A stretch of DNA of 64,000 bases from Bacteroidales bacterium. Its GTDB lineage: Bacteria; Bacteroidota; Bacteroidia; Bacteroidales; JAADGE01. The position numbers and the translations under genes were made by a program. The notes beneath the pieces were generated by a model that worked only from the letters and a program-made list of their open reading frames with translations, made no database searches and was not told the DNA's origin. The stretch lies in the NCBI GenBank assembly GCA_021648725.1, contig JAKISF010000008.1, positions 48,014-112,013 of the forward strand. Direction: 5' to 3'. Positions 36,581-43,706 of this stretch are shown here, piece by piece. Position 1 is the stretch's first letter; each line of letters opens with the position of its first letter.

Positions 36581-36819
36581 TTAGGGCTTACCGAAAAACG
36601 CTAAATCTTCTGTATATAAGCTATTTATAGGGCTGTTTGCATATACAAGTGCAAGGTTTTCAGTTCATTTAACCCTATTTCCTTGCACTTGTGTAAAATA
36701 TTTTATCTGCCCACAGGCACATCATCTTTCAAATTTCTCTTATTTCGTAGTATTTATATACGACTTCAAACGAGAAACTTGAAATCTAATGCACCTGTGA
36801 TCTTTTCAGCAAACCCTAA
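36581..36819. mobile_element. MITE-like hairpin element, complete copy
   Basis: About 239 bp bounded by imperfect terminal inverted repeats: TTAGGGCTTACCGAAAA on the left, and on the right the complement of TTAGGGTTTGCTGAAAA. Inside lie a 12-bp stem (36645-36656 with 36681-36692) and a larger imperfect hairpin (36712-36799, arms CACAGG/CCTGTG plus a 13-bp TTTCAA-TTTCTC block). The right-hand 134 bp recur in inverted orientation at 63867-64000 with about six mismatches. It has no coding capacity, so it would be a non-autonomous element needing a transposase in trans. No target duplication is certain. It fills most of the 435-bp gap between the YihY gene and the coiled-coil gene. Confidence 0.72.
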
Positions 36820-36922
36820 TTACGGCTTAATGACAAGGCTATATTTTGCTCTTGATGTTTCTTCGGGTACTTTCAGCAAAAACAATGTTTATGTTCCTAA
36901 TTTACCCTATAAATTATACTAA
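36820..36922 (+). pseudogene. Possible C-terminal remnant of a lost gene
   Basis: Immediately right of the repeat, the frame ending at 36922 reads YGLMTRLYFALDVSSGTF then SKNNVYVPNLPYKLY and a stop. This looks more protein-like than the rest of the gap, but its only start lies inside the repeat. It may be the tail of a gene displaced by the insertion; it may equally be chance. Confidence 0.2.
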
Positions 36923-36929
36923 CGGCAGA

Positions 36930-37601
36930 TTAGGCGTTATTTTTATTTTTAAAGTTTTTTTTAAGTTTATTGTATTCATCAAATATTTCGTCATTATTTA
37001 TGTTTTCGTACATTTTATCGGATTGTTCAGAATAAAAATCTTTTTGTTGATTTTGTTTTAAAATTGCATCTTTTAATTTCTCTAATCTTGTTATGATGCT
37101 TGAATCGCTATAAAAAAAAGTGTGGCTTTTTTGCTTTCTTTTTCCTGTTTTATTTTTCAAAAAGCTATATTCATTTTCGTAATATTCAATTTTTAGTTTT
37201 AGGTCGGATATTTTTTCTTTCAGAAGTTTTAATTCTTCATCATAAGTCGGAATTTTATTTTTAAGGTCTTCAATTCTTTTCTCATAAGTTTTTTTCAATC
37301 CTAGGGCATGAACAGATATTTTTTCGCCGGCATCTTCGGGTATTTCTTTTGACGCTACTTTTTTAATTGTATCTTCTGCTTTTTGCTTGTATTTAAGAAC
37401 TTTTTCGGAATGGTTTGTTATATCGGTTTCGGCTCTTATTCTTAAAGCATTTATATGAGCAGCAAGGCTTTTGCTTTCTTTTAAATAAGCTTTTAAATTG
37501 TTTATTTCTTTTTCAAATTCTTTAAGAGGATTATAGTACTTTTTTTTGATATTGTTAACGGTATCTTCTCCTTTGTCGTATATTTTTCTGATAATTCCCA
37601 T
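36930..37601 (-). CDS. Coiled-coil protein, possibly PspA/IM30-like
   Basis: 223 residues beginning MGIIRKIYDKGEDTVNNI, then almost wholly charged and helical with long coiled coils (about 25-75, 90-150, 165-220) and no signal peptide. Length, all-helix content and the short MGI-type N-terminus are like PspA/IM30 envelope-stress proteins, but the identity is not certain. The next gene upstream on the same strand is CesT/YbjN-like, a family that I recall as a neighbour of some PspA genes. Lys-rich throughout. Confidence 0.5.
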   Translation of the reverse strand: MGIIRKIYDKGEDTVNNIKKKYYNPLKEFEKEINNLKAYLKESKSLAAHINALRIRAETDITNHSEKVLKYKQKAEDTIKKVASKEIPEDAGEKISVHALGLKKTYEKRIEDLKNKIPTYDEELKLLKEKISDLKLKIEYYENEYSFLKNKTGKRKQKSHTFFYSDSSIITRLEKLKDAILKQNQQKDFYSEQSDKMYENINNDEIFDEYNKLKKNFKNKNNA

Positions 37602-37697
37602 AATAATTGTTTTTTAGGTAAAAAAAATGCCAAATAATAACGAAGCAGTGTAACTTGTTATAATTTGACACTTTTTAAAAATAAGTTTTATATTTTA

Positions 37698-38087
37698 TTA
37701 TGCCGAAAATTTAATAATTTGATCGGCATATTCGCTCATTAGTAAAGAAAGAGAGTTTAACGAGCCTGCAAGTTCATTCAAATCAAGATTTTCAACTTGT
37801 AAGGTGTCTCTGAAAATTATACTGCTGCCTGCTTCATTTAGTGCAAAAGCTCCGTGTAAAATATCTTGGTTTTTTTGAAGCAATGCTTTATACATATTAA
37901 CATCATCACCTTTTACTTTAAAAATAATTTGTTCCATTATTAAAATAGGATCATCCACAACAATTGCCATATTTTTTATTCCTTCATCTTCTTTATCTAT
38001 TAAAAGAAAACCTTCGCTTTCATTTTCTCCTATAATTGAATAATTTAATTCATTTAAATACTCTTTTACTTTTGCGTAACTACTCAT
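37698..38087 (-). CDS. CesT/Tir-chaperone- or YbjN-like small protein
   Basis: 129 residues with the alpha-beta pattern of the type III secretion chaperone (CesT)/YbjN fold: an N-terminal helix (SSYAKVKEYLNELNY), strands (GFLLIDKEDEGIKNMAIVVD, QIIFKVKGDD), a helix (NMYKALLQKNQD), strand pair (HGAFALNEAGSSIIFRDTLQ) and a C-terminal helix. There is no type III secretion here. The minus-strand box TATATTTG (38131-38124) is a likely promoter. Probably co-transcribed with the coiled-coil gene 96 bp downstream. Confidence 0.6.
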   Translation of the reverse strand: MSSYAKVKEYLNELNYSIIGENESEGFLLIDKEDEGIKNMAIVVDDPILIMEQIIFKVKGDDVNMYKALLQKNQDILHGAFALNEAGSSIIFRDTLQVENLDLNELAGSLNSLSLLMSEYADQIIKFSA

Positions 38088-38123
38088 TTCTATGTTTTTT
38101 TATTAATATTAAATTTTAATTCT

Positions 38124-38131
38124 CAAATATA
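38124..38131 (-). promoter_or_regulatory. -7 box of the CesT/YbjN-like gene
   Basis: Minus-strand TATATTTG, 36 bp upstream of the ATG at 38087. Confidence 0.5.
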
Positions 38132-38255
38132 TGAAATATTTTTCTTTTTTAAAAAAAATAATAAAAAAATTAAGTCATGAATAGTTTTTAATACAAAGAG
38201 AGTTTATGTTTGTAAAATATTATTAATTTATAAATAACTTTCACACAACATTTTT

Positions 38256-38711
38256 ATGAAAACCATTGCACTTGTAGCACACGATAACAGAAAAACAGAT
38301 TTAATTGAATGGGTAAGTTTTAATTGGAAGGAGATTTCAAAACATAAAATATATTGTACGGGAACAACAGGAAAACTTGTTGAGAAAGCATTGCAAGATA
38401 AATGTGGTGAGAATAACTGTAATATGCCGGCGGTTGTAAAATTAAAGTCAGGACCTCTCGGCGGCGACCAGCAAATGGGTGCTTTGATTACTGAGAATGA
38501 AATTGATTTATTTATTTTTCTTTGGGATCCGATGCAGCCGCAAGCACATGATGTTGATGTTAAGGCACTTCTGCGAATTGCGGTTCTTTATAATGTGCCT
38601 ACGGCTTGCAACAGGTCAACTGCGGATTTTATGATTTCGTCTCCTTTGCTTCACAGCGGTTATGAACCTTTAATTAAAGATTATTCGGAGTATATTAACC
38701 GAGATGTTTAA
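38256..38711 (+). CDS. mgsA: Methylglyoxal synthase
   Basis: 151 residues with the full signature: VAHDNRKTDLIEW at the N-terminus, TGTTG phosphate loop at about 35-39, GPLGGDQQMGALI with catalytic Asp71, FLWDPMQPQAHDVDVKALLR and NVPTACNRSTADF. It converts dihydroxyacetone phosphate to methylglyoxal and phosphate, a bypass used under phosphate limitation. Monocistronic; converges on the SDR gene with 6 bp between the stops. Confidence 0.96.
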   Translation: MKTIALVAHDNRKTDLIEWVSFNWKEISKHKIYCTGTTGKLVEKALQDKCGENNCNMPAVVKLKSGPLGGDQQMGALITENEIDLFIFLWDPMQPQAHDVDVKALLRIAVLYNVPTACNRSTADFMISSPLLHSGYEPLIKDYSEYINRDV

Positions 38712-38717
38712 CTTGAA

Positions 38718-39629
38718 TTATTTTCGCCTTGATAACTCACTTGCATATTTTTTTCCGAGAGTGTTTTTGTTCTTTTTAATCCATTCAGTTAGTTTTACTT
38801 TACCCGTAGGTTCAGTTTCAACATAAAGAAGATTTTGCATTAAGCCCTTTATTTCTTCTTTGGTTAATGTAACATCTTTTTTTAGAAAACTTATAACTTT
38901 TGCAACACGATAAGCACAAACCGGCTTTGTATTTATTATTCGTTTTTTGATTCCTGTATTTATCATTATTGCAGATATCAGTTCTTTGTATGTGAATGTT
39001 TCCGGACCGATTGCATTAATAATTTCATTTTCCTTATTTTCAATTTGCTTGATTATAACATCTGCAAAGTCTTCTACATGAATTGGTTGTATTTTATAAT
39101 CTCCTTTTCCGAAAACACCTATAACCGGAAGATGTCGAATCATCCAAGCAATATTATTGATTAATATATCTTCTTTACCGAATAAAACTGCAGGACGAAT
39201 TATTGCATATTGAGGCATTATTACTTTTAAATAGTCTTCTAAAATTCCTTTTCCCTTAAAATACTCCAATTCTGAACTTGCATCAGGATTTGTGATGCTT
39301 ACATGAATTATTTTTGTTACTCCGGCTTTTTTTGCTGCATCAAACAAGATTTTTGTATTCTTAACTGCTTGATTATGATTGAATTTTTTGTGGTTAAAAC
39401 GTACCCAGTAGGTATTAATCAACACATCAACACCTGAAAGGTTTTTTTCGAGTAATTCTTGATCTTTAAAACTTAAAGGTGCAACTTCAATTTTTTTGCC
39501 GAAAGGATTCGGTTTGTCAGGAGAATTTGTAAGAGTTTTAACTTTGTATCCTTTTTCGAACAGCTTTTCAGTTATGTATTTCCCTGAATAACCGAAAGCA
39601 CCGGTAATTGCAATTTTTTTATTTCTCAT
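38718..39629 (-). CDS. NAD(P)-binding SDR/NmrA-like protein
   Basis: 303 residues from the ATG at 39629, placing the dinucleotide motif at the N-terminus (KIAITGAFGYSGKYI). It contains VDVLINTYWVRF, VTKIIHVSITNPD, a YAIIRPAVLFGKEDI strand and a FTYKELISAIM segment, typical of extended/atypical SDRs of the NDUFA9/NmrA type. The classical Tyr-x3-Lys is not obvious. Substrate unknown. A TTG at 39653 is rejected as a start. The GbsR gene stops 52 bp upstream on the same strand, so the two may be one transcript. Confidence 0.78.
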   Translation of the reverse strand: MRNKKIAITGAFGYSGKYITEKLFEKGYKVKTLTNSPDKPNPFGKKIEVAPLSFKDQELLEKNLSGVDVLINTYWVRFNHKKFNHNQAVKNTKILFDAAKKAGVTKIIHVSITNPDASSELEYFKGKGILEDYLKVIMPQYAIIRPAVLFGKEDILINNIAWMIRHLPVIGVFGKGDYKIQPIHVEDFADVIIKQIENKENEIINAIGPETFTYKELISAIMINTGIKKRIINTKPVCAYRVAKVISFLKKDVTLTKEEIKGLMQNLLYVETEPTGKVKLTEWIKKNKNTLGKKYASELSRRK

Positions 39630-39681
39630 AGTATTTGCTTTTAAAACTTTCAAGAAGTATTGAAAGCTTGAGTGAAAAAAA

Positions 39682-40182
39682 TTATTTAATTAGGTTAATA
39701 AATTTTGACCAAAACCAATTTTCATCCATTTTTATGAATTTTTCCAGCATATTATCTGCTTCTGATGCAAATTTTTCTATATTTTTAATTTGATTTATAA
39801 TGTTTTTGTTTTCAGAGTCTTTTTCTTCATTTTTCTTTAGTGTTTTCAGAACCTTTAGCATCGGGTCTAATTCTCGTTCTTTTCTTATTTTAAGTACACG
39901 CTTAAAAATAAGCCACATATCTTTTTCTCCGATAAAGAATTCTTTTCTTTCTCCCAGTTTTGTTTCTTTATAAACTAATCCCCAGTCAATTAATGTTCTG
40001 ACATTCATATTGACATTACCGCGAGAAATTTTTAGAGTTTCCATAATTTCTTCGGCACTTAAAGAATTTTCCGTAATTAAAAATAAGGCATGAATTTGTG
40101 CTAAGGTTTTATTCAAACCCCATTTAGAACCGAGGCTGCCCCATGATTTTATAAATTCTTCTTGTGTTTTGCTAAGTTTCAT
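39682..40182 (-). CDS. GbsR/MarR-family transcriptional regulator
   Basis: 166 residues from the ATG at 40182: a winged helix at about 20-95 (LNKTLAQIHALFLITENSL, SAEEIMETLKISRGNVNMNVRTL, and the KETKLGERKEFFIG wing) and a helical C-terminal dimerisation part. This is the GbsR branch of MarR-type regulators. The promoter sits directly on the start (predicted leader about 1-5 nt), and a perfect palindrome covers its -33 box, consistent with autorepression. An upstream TTG at 40200 lies before the -7 box and is rejected. Confidence 0.85.
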   Translation of the reverse strand: MKLSKTQEEFIKSWGSLGSKWGLNKTLAQIHALFLITENSLSAEEIMETLKISRGNVNMNVRTLIDWGLVYKETKLGERKEFFIGEKDMWLIFKRVLKIRKERELDPMLKVLKTLKKNEEKDSENKNIINQIKNIEKFASEADNMLEKFIKMDENWFWSKFINLIK

Positions 40183-40186
40183 ACTG

Positions 40187-40217
40187 CAAATATAAAACAA
40201 CTTTTCTAACTTTCAAA
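40187..40217 (-). promoter_or_regulatory. Promoter of the GbsR-family gene
   Basis: Minus strand: -33 TTTG (40217-40214), 19 bp spacer, -7 TATATTTG (40194-40187). The ATG is 4 bp further on, so the mRNA should be nearly leaderless. Confidence 0.75.
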
Positions 40218-40234
40218 ACTTTCTGAAAGTTTTG
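40214..40234. promoter_or_regulatory. Perfect 21-bp palindrome, candidate GbsR operator
   Basis: CAAAACTTTC, one central T, GAAAGTTTTG. It overlaps the -33 box. A further ACTTTC half-site lies to its left (40209-40214) and a looser copy (AAAACTTTC, 10 bp, GAAAG) lies at 39643-39666 before the SDR gene. Confidence 0.55.
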
Positions 40235-40238
40235 GGGG

Positions 40239-40574
40239 CTATTCCGTACAGTTAATACAGAATCTGCTTTGCGGCATAAATAACAGGCGAGGGACAGGGA
40301 TGGCTTGTTTACATCTTTCGCATAAGCCGAAATCATTATTCTCTAATGTTTTTTGCACATACTTTAACTCGTCAAGTTTTTTTTCTGCTTGCCTGAGAGC
40401 TGCATCCGTAACACTTTTGTTGTTAATGGCATCCATGCGAGATATTCTGCCGATTGCACAATCAGGAGCAACAGGTTTGTTTAATTCTTTATAATCTGCA
40501 ATCTTTTTTTCTGTTTTAAATATCTCGTCAGAAATTTTTTCGGATATCTCTGTTATTTCGGTTTTATTCATCAT
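40239..40574 (-). CDS. TraR/DksA-family zinc-finger protein
   Basis: 111 residues: a helical N-terminal part with a coiled-coil-like segment (about 60-85), and a C-terminal zinc finger CERC-x17-CINC (about 88-108). DksA/TraR proteins bind in the RNA polymerase secondary channel and modulate transcription. The N-terminal acidic tip typical of DksA is not clear, so this may be a divergent form. It overlaps the upstream membrane-protein gene by 11 bp, indicating coupled translation. Confidence 0.82.
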   Translation of the reverse strand: MMNKTEITEISEKISDEIFKTEKKIADYKELNKPVAPDCAIGRISRMDAINNKSVTDAALRQAEKKLDELKYVQKTLENNDFGLCERCKQAIPVPRLLFMPQSRFCINCTE

Positions 40575-41526
40575 CTTCGGTGTCTTGGTTATATTCGTTA
40601 TACAACTCTCTCAGTTGCTGATGAAAATAAGCTTTGCTTTTATCTTCGGTTTTATTGTCAATTTCGAATTCAATACCTTCCTCATCTTTTTCAACTTTAT
40701 CGGGCACTTCAATTTCTTCTCCGTACCTTCTGTTTCTCAGCAGCATACGAATTGCTTGAACTAATCTTTCTAAATTATTCGAGTATCCTTCGGGTACATT
40801 TAAAGACGGAATATCGGTAATAATCGTTAACTTATCACCCGACATATTTGCAAGCATAAAAACTTTTGCATTTCCGATTTTAGCTTCTTCATTATCAATA
40901 AACTTATATTCCGTCGGAATAATGTCATTTCTTACGGATGCGATATCGTCGAAAAAATATTCGTTTGTCCTTTCATCTGTTATATTTGAATTTAGCCAAT
41001 CATAAGTGCAAGAGTAATAACTTATAAAATTTTCGGTAACTATTAAAACTTGTACTTGCCAAGCGGTATAGATAAATGAGCCGTCTTCTCCCTGTTTTCG
41101 CTTAATGTTTTCTTTGCTTATTCCGGAACATTCCCAATAAACAGGAAAAGGAATAATAATTATATTTTCTTCTTTTAAACTGCTCGGGTTTATACTTAAT
41201 TGTTCCAGTGCTCTGGGTTTAATAACTTCATGCATATCTTCCAAAAACCAAACATCCATATCGCCGTCTTCGGCTTGCGAAATAAAAATGCCTGATTTTG
41301 CGATAAAAGGTTTTATCAAAATCCAAAAAGAAAATAAACCGACCAGAATAAATATTGTGCTTATGATTATGAAGTTACCTATAACATCAATTTGTTGCAG
41401 ATACAACAATAAAATGCCGAGGAGCAAGATTCCTATTCCGTATTTTGCTAATTTTTTTGATACAGAAAAATCAAGTTCTTGAAAGTCGAAATATTTATTA
41501 ATCAGTTGTCTTTTATTGCTGCTCAT
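40564..41526 (-). CDS. Two-helix membrane protein of unknown function
   Basis: 320 residues: two transmembrane helices (about 27-45 and 50-72, KYGIGILLLGILLLYL and IISTIFILVGLFSFWILI) and a large soluble domain (about 80-270) rich in beta strands with aromatic pairs (YTAWQVQVLIVTENFISYYSCTYDWL). A very acidic C-terminal tail ends NQDTEDDE. I do not recognise the family. Overlap with the dksA-like gene suggests a functional link. Transcribed divergently from mlaE. Confidence 0.6.
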   Translation of the reverse strand: MSSNKRQLINKYFDFQELDFSVSKKLAKYGIGILLLGILLLYLQQIDVIGNFIIISTIFILVGLFSFWILIKPFIAKSGIFISQAEDGDMDVWFLEDMHEVIKPRALEQLSINPSSLKEENIIIIPFPVYWECSGISKENIKRKQGEDGSFIYTAWQVQVLIVTENFISYYSCTYDWLNSNITDERTNEYFFDDIASVRNDIIPTEYKFIDNEEAKIGNAKVFMLANMSGDKLTIITDIPSLNVPEGYSNNLERLVQAIRMLLRNRRYGEEIEVPDKVEKDEEGIEFEIDNKTEDKSKAYFHQQLRELYNEYNQDTEDDE

Positions 41527-41590
41527 TAGAAGTTGTTGTTAAAACTATGCCTGTAAACATTGTGTAAAGATAAAAATAATTGCTTTAAAG

Positions 41591-41628
41591 CAAATTGCGA
41601 TATTTTTCAAATTGGTTTATTCAAATTG
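41591..41628. repeat. Three CAAATTG direct repeats in the divergent region
   Basis: CAAATTG occurs at 41591-41597, 41608-41614 and 41622-41628, the last two as TTCAAATTG, between the divergent unknown-membrane-protein and mlaE genes. It may be a binding site for a shared regulator. Confidence 0.35.
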
Positions 41629-41684
41629 CAATTCGTTATTTCAAAAATATTTTGCTTACTTTGTAGGTAAAGAAATGATAATAA

Positions 41685-42425
41685 ATGAGAACATTTTATC
41701 ATATAGGAAGATATTTTTTATTTATGAAGAAGGTTTTTAAAAGACCTCAAAAACCTAATATCTTTTTAAACAGTATTTTTTTTGAAATTGAAAAGCTTGG
41801 AATTAATTCAATAGTTATAGTTTTTATAATTTCTGTTTTTATGGGTGCTGTTATTACTTTGCAAACTGCTTATAATATTGAATTGTCTTTTGTTCCGTTG
41901 TATTTAGTCGGATTGGGTACAAGAGATTCGATGTTTTTAGAGTTTTCTTCAACAATTGTTGGGTTAATATTAGCAGGAAAAGTAGGTGCAAATATCGCTT
42001 CGGAAATAGGTACGATGAAAATAAGAGAGCAAATTGAAGCATTAGACATGATGGGTGTGAATTCTGAAAGTCATTTAGTTTTGCCAAAAATTATTGCAGC
42101 TGTTTTTACTTTCCCTTTATTAACTTTGTTCAGTATGTTTATCGGTATTTTTGGCGGATATTTAGCTGTTTATTTTACGAATGCTGTTCCTGTTGATGAT
42201 TTTGTTTACGGGCTTCATTATTATTTCATTCCGTTTTATATTACATATTCTCTTATTAAGGTTGTAATATTTGCATTTGTAATTGCCTCGGTTCCGGCTT
42301 ATCAGGCATATTTTATAAGAGGCGGGGCGTTAGAAGTAGGAAAAGCCAGCACGAAAGCCGTTGTTTATTCCAGTATTTTAATTTTGTTTTTCAATGTTGT
42401 TTTAACACAAATTTTATTGTCTTGA
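41685..42425 (+). CDS. mlaE: MlaE-family ABC transporter permease
   Basis: 246 residues with five or six membrane helices and the MlaE signature: FMGAVITLQTAYNIEL, VGLILAGKVGANIASEIGTMKIREQIEALDMMGVNS (in part) and a conserved PAYQAYFIRGGALEVGKASTKAVV C-terminal block. The family moves phospholipids between the membranes. Its stop overlaps the ATPase start (TTGA). No MCE-domain (MlaD) gene follows in the window. Confidence 0.92.
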   Translation: MRTFYHIGRYFLFMKKVFKRPQKPNIFLNSIFFEIEKLGINSIVIVFIISVFMGAVITLQTAYNIELSFVPLYLVGLGTRDSMFLEFSSTIVGLILAGKVGANIASEIGTMKIREQIEALDMMGVNSESHLVLPKIIAAVFTFPLLTLFSMFIGIFGGYLAVYFTNAVPVDDFVYGLHYYFIPFYITYSLIKVVIFAFVIASVPAYQAYFIRGGALEVGKASTKAVVYSSILILFFNVVLTQILLS

Positions 42426-43168
42426 TTGAAGTTAAAAACATATCAAAATCATTTGGTGAAAGTCAAATTCTGTATGATATTTCATTAACTTTTAAAAAAG
42501 GTAAAACAAATTTGATAATAGGGCAAAGCGGTTCCGGTAAAACCGTTTTGTTGAAATCTATTTTGGGAATTCATACAATTGATGAGGGGCAAGTTATTTA
42601 CGGGAGTGATATTTATTCTGAACTTAATCATAAGCAAAAGCAAAAAGTAAGAAAAGAAATAGGAATGGTTTTTCAAGGAGGTGCATTGTTTGACTCTTCA
42701 ACTGTTTTTGAAAATATTATGTTTCCCTTACGGATGTTCTCCGATTTAAGTAAGAAAGAAATGGAAAAACAAGCTCATTTCTGTTTGGACAGGGTAAATT
42801 TACGTGATGCCGACCATTTATTTCCGGGAGAAATAAGCGGAGGAATGCAAAAGCGTGTTGCAATTGCACGAGCTATTGCTCTTAACCCAAAATATTTATT
42901 TTTTGATGAGCCAAATTCGGGCTTAGACCCTAAAACAGCTATTGTTATTGACAACCTTATTAAAGAACTGACTATTGATTTTAATACTGTTACTGTTATC
43001 AACACACATGATATGAACTCGGTAGTTGAAATAGGAGATAATGTAGCCTTTATTTTTGAGGGTAAAAAATGGTGGACAGGAAACAGTGAAGAAATTTTGA
43101 AAACAGACAATAAAGAATTAAATGACTTTGTTTTTGCCACAAAACTTATGAAGAGTATAAAAGGTTGA
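42422..43168 (+). CDS. mlaF: MlaF-family ABC transporter ATP-binding protein
   Basis: A 248-residue ABC ATPase: Walker A GQSGSGKT at about 34-41, a Q-loop GMVFQGGALFD, signature EISGGMQKRVAIARA, Walker B YLFFDEPNSGLDP and switch His NTHDM. The GGALFDS after the Q-loop is characteristic of the MlaF/Ttg2A group. Starts on a TTG that overlaps the mlaE stop. Converges on the S4-protein gene. Confidence 0.92.
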   Translation: MIEVKNISKSFGESQILYDISLTFKKGKTNLIIGQSGSGKTVLLKSILGIHTIDEGQVIYGSDIYSELNHKQKQKVRKEIGMVFQGGALFDSSTVFENIMFPLRMFSDLSKKEMEKQAHFCLDRVNLRDADHLFPGEISGGMQKRVAIARAIALNPKYLFFDEPNSGLDPKTAIVIDNLIKELTIDFNTVTVINTHDMNSVVEIGDNVAFIFEGKKWWTGNSEEILKTDNKELNDFVFATKLMKSIKG

Positions 43169-43222
43169 AGTTGTTTTTAAATACCGAATTATAATGACAT
43201 CAGTATTGCAAAATAATTAAAC

Positions 43223-43256
43223 ACCGTACAAGAACAAATTTGTTCGGCAGAACGGT
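43223..43256. repeat. Nested palindrome in the mlaF/S4 convergent gap
   Basis: A perfect 14-bp palindrome, GAACAAATTTGTTC (43232-43245), is nested within ACCGT/ACGGT arms. The nearby GGCGGGCGGAG is unusually G-rich for this genome. No T run follows, so a terminator is unlikely. Confidence 0.35.
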
Positions 43257-43328
43257 AAAACTGCTTGAAAGGCGGGCGGAGATTGCAGTTGAAGTAAGAA
43301 TATGCTGTCGAAATACATTTCTTGCCAA

Positions 43329-43706
43329 TTATTCAAAGAAATTTTTCAAATCTCTGCGATCTTTTTTTGTCGGTCTGCCGGTTCCTCGGTCTCTTTGAAG
43401 TGCAATATTTTTATTAATAACATCTAAAGTATCCAGATATTCTTGTGGTGTAATTTCTTCTATATAGTCTTGAACAAGTTTTGCACCTACTCTGTTATGA
43501 AGTATTTGTTTTATTTTATAGATTTTGAAAACCGGAGGATGTTTTATTTTAATTTCATCTCCTGTTTGTAGTAATTTTGAAGCTTTAGCCGGAATTTCAC
43601 CGATTATTATTTGTTTTTTTTTACAGGCTTCTGCGGCTTTGTTCCGTGTTTTATACAAACGAACAGCCCACAAAAATTTGTCGGCTCTTTCATTTGACTT
43701 CTCCAT
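43329..43706 (-). CDS. S4-domain RNA-binding protein (Hsp15/HslR-like)
   Basis: 125 residues with an N-terminal S4 domain (about 7-70; RADKFLWAVRLYKTRNKAAEACKKKQI in part) and a basic tail with GRPTKKDRRDLKNFF. This resembles Hsp15, which recycles free 50S subunits carrying peptidyl-tRNA. It overlaps the pth gene by 17 bp, which fits a shared role in rescue of stalled peptidyl-tRNA. Confidence 0.88.
   Translation of the reverse strand: MEKSNERADKFLWAVRLYKTRNKAAEACKKKQIIIGEIPAKASKLLQTGDEIKIKHPPVFKIYKIKQILHNRVGAKLVQDYIEEITPQEYLDTLDVINKNIALQRDRGTGRPTKKDRRDLKNFFE

Noticed and set aside
36683..36922. 79-codon open frame in the YihY/coiled-coil gap
   Set aside because: Its first half lies in the hairpin repeat; only the tail looks protein-like and is listed separately as a weak remnant.
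40214..40234. Palindrome read as a terminator of the DksA-like gene
   Set aside because: On the minus strand it is followed by AAAGTTAG rather than a T run, and it overlaps a well-spaced -33 box, so an operator fits better.
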